Source of the DNA: Marichromatium purpuratum 984
GTDB taxonomy: Bacteria > Pseudomonadota > Gammaproteobacteria > Chromatiales > Chromatiaceae
DNA: 64,000 nucleotides
Assembly (NCBI RefSeq): GCF_000224005.2
Contig: NZ_CP007031.1
Coordinates: 1,579,001-1,643,000, forward strand
Reading direction: 5' to 3'
This document shows positions 52,191-64,000 of this stretch, piece by piece (position 1 is the stretch's first letter; each line of letters starts with the position of its first letter). The position numbers and the translations under genes are program-made. The notes under the pieces were generated by a model. That model did not search any database, was not told where the DNA came from, and worked only from the letters and a program-made list of their open reading frames with translations.

Positions 52191-53375
52191 ATGACCATGA
52201 AGAAGACGATCGCCTACCTCGTCCCCGCCTTTCCGGTTCTCTCCGAGACCTTCATCGGTACCGAGATCCGCGCCATGGAGTCGCTCGGTCACCGAGTCGT
52301 GCCGATCGCCTTCCGCCGTCATCCGGGACCGGCCCAGGCCAGCGATCAGCGTCTGGCGGTGCGCACCTGGTATCTCTCCGATCTCGGTCCGGCCGATGCC
52401 GCCGAGGCGCTCGGCGGTCTCCGCCCGAGCCTGATGCGCGGGCTCGGCTTCGCGCTGCGCCAGCGCGATCTGCCGCGCGCCGCGCTGCTCTACAGCGCCG
52501 CGCGGGTGGCGGCGGTGATGCGCTACGAGGGCTGTACCCATCTCCATGCCCATTTCGCCCAGGCCTCCACCGCCACGGCGATCGTCGCCGCTCGCTGGCT
52601 CGGTATCGGGGTGTCCTTCGCCGGTCATGGCCGTGACGTCTACGCCGCCCCTGCCACCCCCGCCGATCTCGCGCTCAAGCTCGACCGGGTGGACTTCGCG
52701 GTGGCCGTCTGCGAGGACATGCGGCGCGACTTCACCGCGCTGGCGCCGCGCGCGCGCGTCGGGGTGCTCTACTGCGGGGTCGACCCTCGCACCTTCGCGC
52801 CGGTGGTGAGCGGTGCCGCGGACGCCGATCGGTTGCTGTTCATCGGTCGGCTGCGCGAGACCAAGGGGGTGGAGGATCTGCTCGAGGCGCTGGCGCTGGT
52901 CCCGGCGGCGCACCGCCCGCGGCTCGATCTGGTCGGCGACGGCCCACTGCGCGAGGCGCTGCAGGCGCGTTGCACGCGCCTCGGGCTGGATGACTGGGTG
53001 GAGTTCCTCGGGGTCCGTCCGGCCGAGTGGCTGGCGCGTCACGGTCCCGGTTACCGGGCACTGGTCGCGCCCTTTCGCATCGCCGCCGACGGTGACCGCG
53101 ACACCGACCCGGTGGTGGTCAAGGAGGCGATGGCGATGGCGCTGCCGGTGGTCACCACCATGCTGATGGGCTGCAAGGAGATGGTGACCGACGAGACCGG
53201 CTGGCGGGTGGCGCCGGGCGATCGCGCTGCGCTCGCCCGCGCCCTCGAGACGGTGGCGACCATGGCGCCGCTGCGCCTGGCGGCGATGGGGCAGGCGGGG
53301 CGCAGACGGTTGCTGGAGCTGTTCACCGCCGAGCGCCAGGCCCGGGCGCTCTCGGCGCTGGTCGAGGAGGTGTGA
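52191..53375 (+). CDS. Family 4 glycosyltransferase
   Basis: The 394-residue GT-B protein has HLHAHFAQASTATA, FAGHGRDVYAAP, VLYCGVDPRTFAP, LLFIGRLRETKGVEDLLEAL, VEFLGVRPAEWLA and the donor-site block DPVVVKEAMAMALPVVTT. Three in-frame ATG codons (52173, 52191, 52197) could start it; 52191 has GGAA six bases upstream. It belongs to a surface-glycan gene group with the flanking GT2, GT4 and sulfotransferase genes. Confidence 0.88.
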   Translation: MTMKKTIAYLVPAFPVLSETFIGTEIRAMESLGHRVVPIAFRRHPGPAQASDQRLAVRTWYLSDLGPADAAEALGGLRPSLMRGLGFALRQRDLPRAALLYSAARVAAVMRYEGCTHLHAHFAQASTATAIVAARWLGIGVSFAGHGRDVYAAPATPADLALKLDRVDFAVAVCEDMRRDFTALAPRARVGVLYCGVDPRTFAPVVSGAADADRLLFIGRLRETKGVEDLLEALALVPAAHRPRLDLVGDGPLREALQARCTRLGLDDWVEFLGVRPAEWLARHGPGYRALVAPFRIAADGDRDTDPVVVKEAMAMALPVVTTMLMGCKEMVTDETGWRVAPGDRAALARALETVATMAPLRLAAMGQAGRRRLLELFTAERQARALSALVEEV

Positions 53376-53599
53376 GATGGCCCCCGCGCACGCCCCGGAC
53401 ATCGGGCGCCGGTTACGGGTTCGCGCTGGCCGCGACGCCGTCCCGAAGAGCGTTGCAGGATGCAAGGGCCCGCTGCCGGTCGCGTTGCACGCTGCAACGC
53501 GAGGGCGGGGGGCGACACGGGAGCGCGCCGGCGCGCGCGGATGAGACGTGGCACGCGATCTGCTGACGATCCGTCACCCCCTGCTCCTCGGTCCCGACC

Positions 53600-53773
53600 A
53601 TGCCCATCGCTCTGCTCTACCGCATCGACGATCTGCCCGCCGGCGCCGGGCCTCAGCGCGACCTGACCGTGCCGCCGGTGCTCAGCCGCACCCCACTCAG
53701 GCCGTACGACGGGGTCGAGGATCTCTCGACGGACCGTGCCGACGATCATCTGCTCGTGGAGGATCCCCGATGA
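53600..53773 (+). CDS. Small ORF of 57 residues coupled to the downstream glycosyltransferase
   Basis: The frame starts MPIALLYRIDDLPAGAG and ends LLVEDPR. Its stop overlaps the ATG of the next gene (ATGA), the usual coupling geometry, and it has the G/C third-position pattern of the neighbours. No family is recognised and no ribosome binding site is evident. It could be a short remnant of a larger gene or a genuine small protein. Confidence 0.35.
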   Translation: MPIALLYRIDDLPAGAGPQRDLTVPPVLSRTPLRPYDGVEDLSTDRADDHLLVEDPR

Positions 53774-54858
53774 CCACCATCGTTCATGTCGTGCCGCACC
53801 TGCGTCCCGGGGGACTGCAGACCATGGTGCTGGAGCTGGCGCGTCACGGCGCCGCCTCCGAGCGCCACCTGGTGGTGAGTCTGGAGGGTGAGGGCGCAGC
53901 GGCGGTTGCCGCCTGGCCACGGCTGCAGACTCATGTCGCTCGGCTGCGTTTTCTCGCCAAGCCCGCGGGCTGGACGCCGACGCTGATCCCACGTCTGGCG
54001 CGGCTGCTGCGCGCCGAGGGGGCGGTGGCGGTGCACACCCATCACATCGGCCCGTTGGTCTATGCCGGTCTGGCCGCGCGCCTGGCCGGGGTGCGCCATC
54101 TGGTGCACACCGAGCACGACACCTGGCATCTGCAGGGTGTGCGTCGGCGCTGGCTGCACTGGAGCACGCTGGCGCTGACCCGGCCACGGCTGGTCGCCGA
54201 TGCCGAGCATGTCGCCGCGCGCATCCGCGCGCGCCTGCCGGGATGGCGGCCACGGCTGATTCTCAAGGGGGTCGACACCGATCACTTCGTGCCCGGTGAT
54301 CGCACCCTGGCGCGCGAACAGCTCGATCTCCCGCGCGAGGCGCGGCTGATCGGCTGCGCCGCGCGACTCCACCCGCTCAAGGGCCAGCAGTTGCTCATCG
54401 AGGCGCTGCTTGGGCTCGACGCGAACACCCACCTGGCACTCGCCGGCAGCGGCCCGGAGGAGGGCGCGCTGCGCCGGTTGGTCGCCCGGCTGGGGTTGTC
54501 GCAGCGTGTGCACTTCATGGGGCGGGTCGATGCCATGCCGACCTTCTACCAGGCGCTTGATCTGTGCTGTTGGCCCGCGCTGGCCGAGGGGCTGGCGCTG
54601 GCGCCGCTGGAGGCCCAGGCCTGTGGCATCCCGGTGGTGGTCGCCGCCACCGGCGCCGCCGTCGAGACCGCCTGTCCTGCCACCGCCCGGGTGGTGCCGC
54701 CGGGCGATGTCGCGGTGTTGAGCACGGCGCTGGCGGTGCAGCTCGCGGGCATCGCGCGCGCCCTGCCGTCCGACCCGCGCCCCTATGTCCTCGTCCGCGC
54801 CGAGCTGCGGGCGATGGCCGCGGCCTACGCCGCCCTCCGTCAACCCGCTGCGAGCTGA
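53770..54858 (+). CDS. Family 4 glycosyltransferase
   Basis: The 362-residue GT-B protein has HVVPHLRPGGLQTMVLEL at the N-terminus, VHTHHIGPLVYAGLAARL, HTEHDTWHLQ, GCAARLHPLKGQQLLIEALL, VHFMGRVDAMPTFYQALD and EGLALAPLEAQACGIPVVV. It probably builds the same surface glycan as the preceding glycosyltransferases. The ATG overlaps the stop of the 57-residue ORF. Confidence 0.88.
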   Translation: MTTIVHVVPHLRPGGLQTMVLELARHGAASERHLVVSLEGEGAAAVAAWPRLQTHVARLRFLAKPAGWTPTLIPRLARLLRAEGAVAVHTHHIGPLVYAGLAARLAGVRHLVHTEHDTWHLQGVRRRWLHWSTLALTRPRLVADAEHVAARIRARLPGWRPRLILKGVDTDHFVPGDRTLAREQLDLPREARLIGCAARLHPLKGQQLLIEALLGLDANTHLALAGSGPEEGALRRLVARLGLSQRVHFMGRVDAMPTFYQALDLCCWPALAEGLALAPLEAQACGIPVVVAATGAAVETACPATARVVPPGDVAVLSTALAVQLAGIARALPSDPRPYVLVRAELRAMAAAYAALRQPAAS

Positions 54859-55670
54859 CTCGCGGTGTGGAGCCGTCGGCTCGTCGTGCTCACCCTGGCC
54901 GCCGTGCCCCCATGAAAGCCCCCGGCTATCGGCTGTCGGCCGGGGACGGTAGTCTGGTACCGATGGCCGGGTCGGCGCTGTTTTTGGTACGGTTGCCCGC
55001 GCCGTGCATGTCCTGTAGTCGCCGTCGGTGTGCGCCTTCCCCTGATGCGGGGGCTGGATCGGCGCGGTCGTGCGCGCGCCGATGACACGGGGTGAAGGCG
55101 GGCCAGTGAGCGTGGCCGCGCGGCGGGCCTGGCTTGTGCTCTGACGCGGGCGCCTACAGGTGTCCTGGCGGGGTCTGGGGCTCTCCCGCCCCGAGCGGCA
55201 TGGACGAGGAGGAGGAGGGAGCGCGGATGGGCGATGGTGTCGACGACGAAGCGGAGGGGGTCATCGGGGGCGCTTTCGACGGCCTCGGGGCCGCTCGGGC
55301 GCGGCCATTGCAGATCGAGTCGCATCCTGCGCCGCCGCTCGCGCCGGTGCACTTCGCCGCCTGCCCGGAGGCGTGGCCGACGTGCTGCGATAGCCTGATC
55401 CTCGCCGCCTCGCCGCCTCGCCGCGCACCGATCGCAACAGCGTCGGGGGCTCGGCCGAGCGGGTCTGCGCCCGCTGCACCGCCGTGCGCCCGCGCGGGGC
55501 CGAGGCGCGGTTGTCCGACGACCGTCTCAATCCACCGCCGGCCGAGGAGCTGGCGCGCGAGTCCGATTGCCTGGCACGGTGGTTGCTGGGGTTGAGCAGA
55601 CGTCTGCGCAAGGCGATCTGGACGTCCAATCCGCTCATCCCTGGAAACCCGACCCCGGAGCCAGAACACC
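54859..55670. other. 812-bp region without a convincing gene
   Basis: Open frames exist on both strands but none has recognisable similarity, a good ribosome binding site or a sensible N-terminus. The plus-strand stretch 55440-55660 has the base composition of coding DNA and could be a decayed gene. A 7-bp stem, CCCCGGC (54920-54926) with GCCGGGG (54939-54945), lies 60 bp after the glycosyltransferase stop and may be a terminator without a T-run. Confidence 0.4.
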
Positions 55671-56351
55671 ATGCTGCTCTCCCACAGCCGCCGCTTCGTC
55701 TATTTCCACATCCCCAAGACCGGCGGGAGTTCACTGACCTCGGTGTTGCGCGACGACCTCGACACCCGGGCCTCGCTCGCCGGGCTCGACGTGCGCGCCC
55801 CGGGCTGGCAGGACCGCTGTCACTTCGACGGTCGCCAGCACAGCACCTATCGCGACAACGCCCGGCTGCTGGCCAGGTATCCCGACTACTTCCGCTTCGC
55901 CTTCGTGCGCAACCCCTGGGATCTGGCGCTGTCGTGGTACATCGCGCTGGCGCGCGCCAGCTCCGACGAGGCGCTGGGCACGAGGCATCTCTCCGGCCCC
56001 GGCTTCAAGCAGTTCCTGCGTCGCGCGCTGCGCCCGCGCGCGCCCGGCGACTGGCTTGCCTGGGCCAGCCAGGCGCCCGTTCATCGCTTCATGGTCGGTC
56101 GTTCCCAGAGCGACTATCTGAGCGATCGAGGGGGGCGGCTGCAGATCGACTTCCTCGCCCGCTTCGAGTACTACCAGGAGGATCTGACCGCACTGTGCGA
56201 CCATCTCGGTCTGGCGCCCCCGGCGCCCGAGCACTTCAACCGATCCCGGCATGGCCGGCTCGACTATCGGGAGTTCTATGACTCACAAAGCCGCGACTGG
56301 ATTGCGCGCCGCTTCCGGCGCGACATCGAACTCTTCGGCTACCGCTTCTGA
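55671..56351 (+). CDS. Sulfotransferase family protein
   Basis: The 226-residue protein has the PAPS-binding motifs FHIPKTGGSSLTSVL (5'-phosphosulfate loop) and FAFVRNPWDLALSWY (3'-phosphate region), as in carbohydrate sulfotransferases. Adjacent glycosyltransferases suggest it sulfates a surface glycan or lipid-linked sugar. The next gene begins inside its last 74 bases in another frame. Confidence 0.83.
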   Translation: MLLSHSRRFVYFHIPKTGGSSLTSVLRDDLDTRASLAGLDVRAPGWQDRCHFDGRQHSTYRDNARLLARYPDYFRFAFVRNPWDLALSWYIALARASSDEALGTRHLSGPGFKQFLRRALRPRAPGDWLAWASQAPVHRFMVGRSQSDYLSDRGGRLQIDFLARFEYYQEDLTALCDHLGLAPPAPEHFNRSRHGRLDYREFYDSQSRDWIARRFRRDIELFGYRF

Positions 56352-57182
56352 GCACGCCCGGCGCCGTCGCTGGCCGCCGCTGCTGTTGCTGGCCCTGCTC
56401 GTGGCACCGCTGGCCGCACCGGCCACGGAGCTGAGCTTCGGCATCGTGCCGCAGCAATCGGCCAGCACCCTGGCGCGTCTCTGGGTGCCGCTGCTCGAGG
56501 CGCTCGGCGCGCGCGCCGGGGTGGCGCTGCGCTTCGAGACCGCCGCCGACATCCCCACCTTCGAGCGTCGTCTGGCGCAGGGCGAGTACGATCTCGCCTA
56601 CATGAACCCCTATCACTACACGGTGTTCGCCCGCGACCCCGGCTATCGCGCCCTTGCCCGCGCCGAGGGGCGGCTGCGCGGGGTGCTGGTGGTGCGCGCC
56701 GACAGCCCGTTGCGCGAGGTCGAGTCGCTGCAAGGCGCGACCCTGGCCTTCCCGGCGCCGGCGGCCTTCGCCGCCAGCGTGCTGATCCGCGCCGAGCTGG
56801 CCCAGCGCGGCATCACCTTCACCTCGCGCTATGTCGCCTCGCACGATTCGGTCTACCGCACCGTGAGCGTCGGACTCTATCCCGCCGGCGGCGGGGTGGT
56901 GCGCACCCTCGAAGCGCTCGCCCCGCAGCGGCGCGCCGAGCTACGCGTGCTGATGACCACCGAGGGCTATACCCGCCACGCCTTCGCCAGCCATCCGCGG
57001 GTCGCCCCCGAGGTGCTCGCGCGGGTGCGCGAGGCGATGCTCGGACTGGCTGCCGACGCCGAGGGACAGGCGCTGATCGAGACGTTGGGGATGCCCCGGC
57101 TGGTGGCCGCCGAGGATGGTGATTGGGACGACGTGCGCGCCCTCGGTATCGACCTGCTCGACGATCTGCGCGCCGAGGCCCC

Positions 57183-57186
<4 letters not shown>
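56278..57186 (+). CDS. PhnD-like periplasmic substrate-binding protein
   Basis: The 302-residue protein has a long positively charged N-terminus, a signal peptide (RRRRWPPLLLLALLVAPLA) and a PhnD/phosphite-type binding fold: LSFGIVPQQSASTLARLW, GEYDLAYMNPYHYTVFAR and AFPAPAAFAASVLIRAEL. No ABC permease or ATPase is adjacent. The stop overlaps the GTG of a membrane hybrid kinase, so it probably acts as the ligand-binding part of a sensor and not in transport. The ATG at 56278 overlaps the sulfotransferase by 74 nt; I see no better start. Confidence 0.8.
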
Positions 57187-60590
<3,404 letters not shown>

Positions 60591-60712
60591 GTGCGCCGTC
60601 GACCTCGACGGCGCGTACCGCCAGCGCTGGCGTCACGCGAACCGTCGGACGGCGCGGTGGATGAAGCCGCCGCGCACGATCCCTATATCTGAGGCTCGAC
60701 CATCGGAGAGGC

Positions 60713-60736
60713 GACCGCCCCCGCGCGGGGGCGGTC
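60713..60736. repeat. Perfect 24-bp palindrome upstream of the response regulator gene
   Basis: GACCGCCCCCGC is followed immediately by its reverse complement. It lies 32 bp before the regulator start and 123 bp after the kinase stop. There is no T-run after it. It could be an mRNA hairpin or an operator for the regulator. Confidence 0.5.
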
Positions 60737-60767
60737 GTCGGCGCGCCAACGGACCAGGACGCCCGCC

Positions 60768-62183
<1,416 letters not shown>

Positions 62184-62471
62184 TCGTCCGAGCCCTTTGG
62201 ATCCGCCGATCGCTCAGAGAACGCTTCCGTACGGGAACGGGCTTTTCAGATAGAAACAGTCGGTTTCTGTCTCGCGTCGATGCATCATTAGAACTTGATT
62301 TTACACGAAACGTGTTTAATCTTGAGTTGATGTAATTTTTCGGTGGTTCCTTGGCCGGTAGGGCGAATCGTTCGGTGAGGATATTGGAGTTGACAGTCGT
62401 TCCAGCGTGGGACGCCGTTTCGTGGCGGGCGGAAAAACAGATCGTAATGGCTGGGAAATATGAGGTGAGGT
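62184..62471. other. Transition from GC-rich to low-GC DNA
   Basis: Composition drops from typical chromosomal GC to AT-rich within these 288 bp, starting near 62220. TTGACA occurs at 62390-62395, but no convincing -10 follows at normal spacing. No gene is recognisable. This marks the left edge of probable acquired DNA. Confidence 0.5.
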
Positions 62472-63446
62472 ATGAAATTGACAAGGTTTTTTGGGGTTTC
62501 GATCTCAGTGTTTTTTATTGTTTCCTGCGTGAGTGGCATGGATCGCCGTGATTTTGATCGTTTGGAAGTCAAAGAGGCAGATAAGCGTCTAGGAAACTTT
62601 CTCGTTCTCAAGCCTTGTAGTTGTGAGCGTCTTCTTCAAGATGAATCATCATGCGATTCTCCTTCTCAAGAAACAAAGGCCTACGGGACTATTGCTTCAG
62701 CGGTCTTTTCTGCTGCGGCGTATTATGGTGCCAAGGTTGCTGTGAATTTGATTGATGAAAACATTGAAGCTTATAAGAATGGGTTGTCAGGTTCCTTTTC
62801 GGCGATCACGTATTTTGATGGTGATTTTGTAGATAATGAAAAAGGGTGTTTGATTGTTGCTCGTGGGCTTATTGGCAGCATGGGTGATGATAGCGTGACA
62901 GGTTCGCCTGAGGGTTGCAAAGATGTTTCTGATGTAGTTGCCGCTTTCAGTGGCGGGAGGTCTCGATTTGTGGGATGTCCTGCTTTTTATCTTGAGGAAG
63001 ATGTTGTTGTAAAGAAAGATGCTTTTATTTTTAAGCCAAGGCGTTTGATCTACGGAGCTTCAGTAGGAAGGAATCCTGGCTCAGGAATGAAAAATGTTTC
63101 TTTGATGCTGACTATGGGCTATCAGGCTGTCGGAAGTAATTCTGGTAGTGGAGGTTCGGAAGGAAGTGCCTTGATGCTCTATCAAGATTTCGGTCGTCTT
63201 GATATAGGTCGATCGTATGATGCGAGTCTTCTGGCTGGTACTGACATGATGGTGTTGAAGTCGGTTTTTTCTGGACCCAAGGTAGTTACGGCCGTGGTGA
63301 CCGATTCAGAGGAGCCTGGTGTTGGTCTAAAGGCAATCGAGGCGGCCCTCGACGAGGATAGTCAAAATGCGTTTGTCGGCGCCTTTGAGGTATGGCTGCG
63401 TAATGTATTGGGCGTCAAGGATCCAGAGGAACCTGAATCTGAATGA
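62472..63446 (+). CDS. Low-GC hypothetical lipoprotein
   Basis: The 324-residue protein begins MKLTRFFGVSISVFFIVSC, a lipoprotein signal peptide with Cys19 as the lipidated residue. The body has eight or more cysteines (LKPCSCERLL, SSCDSP, KGCLIV, EGCKDV, GCPAFY), a hydrophobic alanine-rich stretch (GTIASAVFSAAAYYG) and a glycine/serine-rich loop. I recognise no family. GAGG lies just before the ATG. Codon use is much more A/T-ending than in any other gene of the window, indicating transfer. The TGA stop codon is also the first three bases of the left end of an IS remnant, so the original C-terminus may be lost. Confidence 0.7.
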   Translation: MKLTRFFGVSISVFFIVSCVSGMDRRDFDRLEVKEADKRLGNFLVLKPCSCERLLQDESSCDSPSQETKAYGTIASAVFSAAAYYGAKVAVNLIDENIEAYKNGLSGSFSAITYFDGDFVDNEKGCLIVARGLIGSMGDDSVTGSPEGCKDVSDVVAAFSGGRSRFVGCPAFYLEEDVVVKKDAFIFKPRRLIYGASVGRNPGSGMKNVSLMLTMGYQAVGSNSGSGGSEGSALMLYQDFGRLDIGRSYDASLLAGTDMMVLKSVFSGPKVVTAVVTDSEEPGVGLKAIEAALDEDSQNAFVGAFEVWLRNVLGVKDPEEPESE

Positions 63447-63972
63447 GGTTCACCTGTTTTTTCGTCCCCCAGGGGGTTGATCTCATGCGACCGTCTGATC
63501 GCTGTTCTGTCCCGCCTGCCACTGTTGCATGAATTCGACGGGGGCGATCGCCAAGTGTCGAGCGCAGCCGCTTGCGGTTGTCGAAGACCTCGATGTACTC
63601 GAAGGCTGTCGCGCGCATGGCCTCGCGGATCGCGAAGCGCTCGCCGAACTTGCGATTGAACAGGTCGAAGACGACGGCCAGATAGAGCCAGCCCTGGTGG
63701 GCCCAAATGTCGGTGATATCGGGGCTCCATACCCTGCCTTGCCCGCGCTTTCCTCCAGCTTGACCGCCTCACTGCGCCGCACCCAGTTGCGCACCGTTTG
63801 CTCTATCAGGCTTATCTCGCGCGCGATCGAGGCGATGCTGCGCCCCGACGGCACCCACCTGAGCGCCGCTCCAGCGTGTATACCCGCTGCGGGGTCTTCT
63901 GCGTCGTGCGCTCCAAGCGTTGATCGTCAGTCTACGTCAATCCCTGGGGGACGAAATTCGGCGGGAACCTCA
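63444..63972 (-). mobile_element. Shrunken IS3-family insertion sequence with both ends
   Basis: The two ends are imperfect inverted repeats. The left (63444 on) reads TGAGGTTCACCTG and continues through TTTCGTCCCCCAGGG. The right, read inward from 63972, reads TGAGGTTCCCGCC and also continues through TTTCGTCCCCCAGGG. At 529 bp it is far shorter than a complete IS3-family element (about 1.2-1.4 kb), so the middle has been deleted. I could not find a clear target-site duplication. Confidence 0.72.
63483..63900 (-). pseudogene. IS3-family transposase remnants
   Basis: Near the right end an OrfA-like helix-turn-helix fragment is readable (SIASIAREISLIEQTVRNWV). It is followed in another frame by a piece of the OrfB integrase core (DITDIWAHQGWLYLAVVFDL) and then by the OrfB C-terminus (EYIEVFDNRKRLRSTLG, then PVEFMQQWQ after a further frame change). 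The catalytic DDE region between these pieces is missing. No functional transposase can be made. Confidence 0.75.
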
Positions 63973-64000
63973 ATCCGAGCGGAGGCGGTTGGTGCGGCCC

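Noticed and set aside
63440-63980. Target-site duplication flanking the IS remnant
   Set aside because: The three to four bases on each side (GAA on the left, ATC on the right) do not match, so no duplication can be claimed.

Overview
The window is about two-thirds G+C across most of its length and reads as the chromosome of a gammaproteobacterium. The evidence is the rpsP-rimM-trmD-rplS block, sbcB-type exonuclease I, a PPC of the enterobacterial length class, egtBD, TrmO and a type I-E CRISPR-Cas system whose repeat is of the GTGTTCCCCGCG...GAACCG kind. A purple sulfur bacterium (Chromatiaceae) is my best guess. This is inference, since no photosynthesis or sulfur-oxidation gene lies in the window.

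Layout. 1-6.8 kb: tail of a molybdopterin-type oxidoreductase, iscA-sufE, a divergent LysR/zinc-free alcohol dehydrogenase pair, a LON-domain protein, and the ergothioneine genes egtB-egtD. 7-12.1 kb: ppc, then a coupled small membrane ORF-xpaC-telA set. 12.2-16.4 kb: the ribosomal protein/tRNA modification block, sbcB and trmO. 16.5-20.3 kb: a TSUP exporter facing a sigma-54 activator, then a DMT transporter. 20.3-31 kb: type I-E CRISPR-Cas on the minus strand in the order cas3-cas8e-cse2-cas7-cas5-cas6e-cas1-cas2-leader-array, with 31 repeats and 30 spacers; cas1 carries a one-base frameshift. 31-34 kb: CarS-like, metallophosphoesterase, DUF1134 and fasciclin genes. 34-47.1 kb: a Wsp-like chemosensory operon (MCP, CheB, CheR-TPR, CheA-REC, REC, HPt-REC-REC-GGDEF, CheW, CheW-like), followed by a PAS/GAF/GGDEF/EAL protein whose GGDEF motif is degenerate. 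47-50.8 kb: a two-domain CMD protein, malQ, a methyltransferase and tRNA-Ser(GGA). 51-56.4 kb: three glycosyltransferases and a sulfotransferase. 56.3-62.2 kb: a PhnD-like binding protein, a large hybrid kinase and an NtrC/LuxO-type regulator. 62.5-64 kb: a low-GC lipoprotein gene abutting a shrunken IS3-family remnant.

The most notable observation is in the 369-bp gap between cas3 and cas8e. A divergently oriented mini-array (28199-28289) has two degenerate repeats that align to the array repeat without gaps and keep the hairpin, in the first repeat through compensatory changes. The repeats are separated by a 33-nt pseudo-spacer. The first 11 nt of this pseudo-spacer match, except at position 6, a site at 28101 next to a canonical AAG PAM and overlapping the probable cas8e promoter. 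This is the architecture expected of a CreR-type Cas-regulating RNA that would make Cascade repress its own operon. Two array spacers also share 22 nt on opposite strands, which suggests repeated or primed acquisition from one invader.
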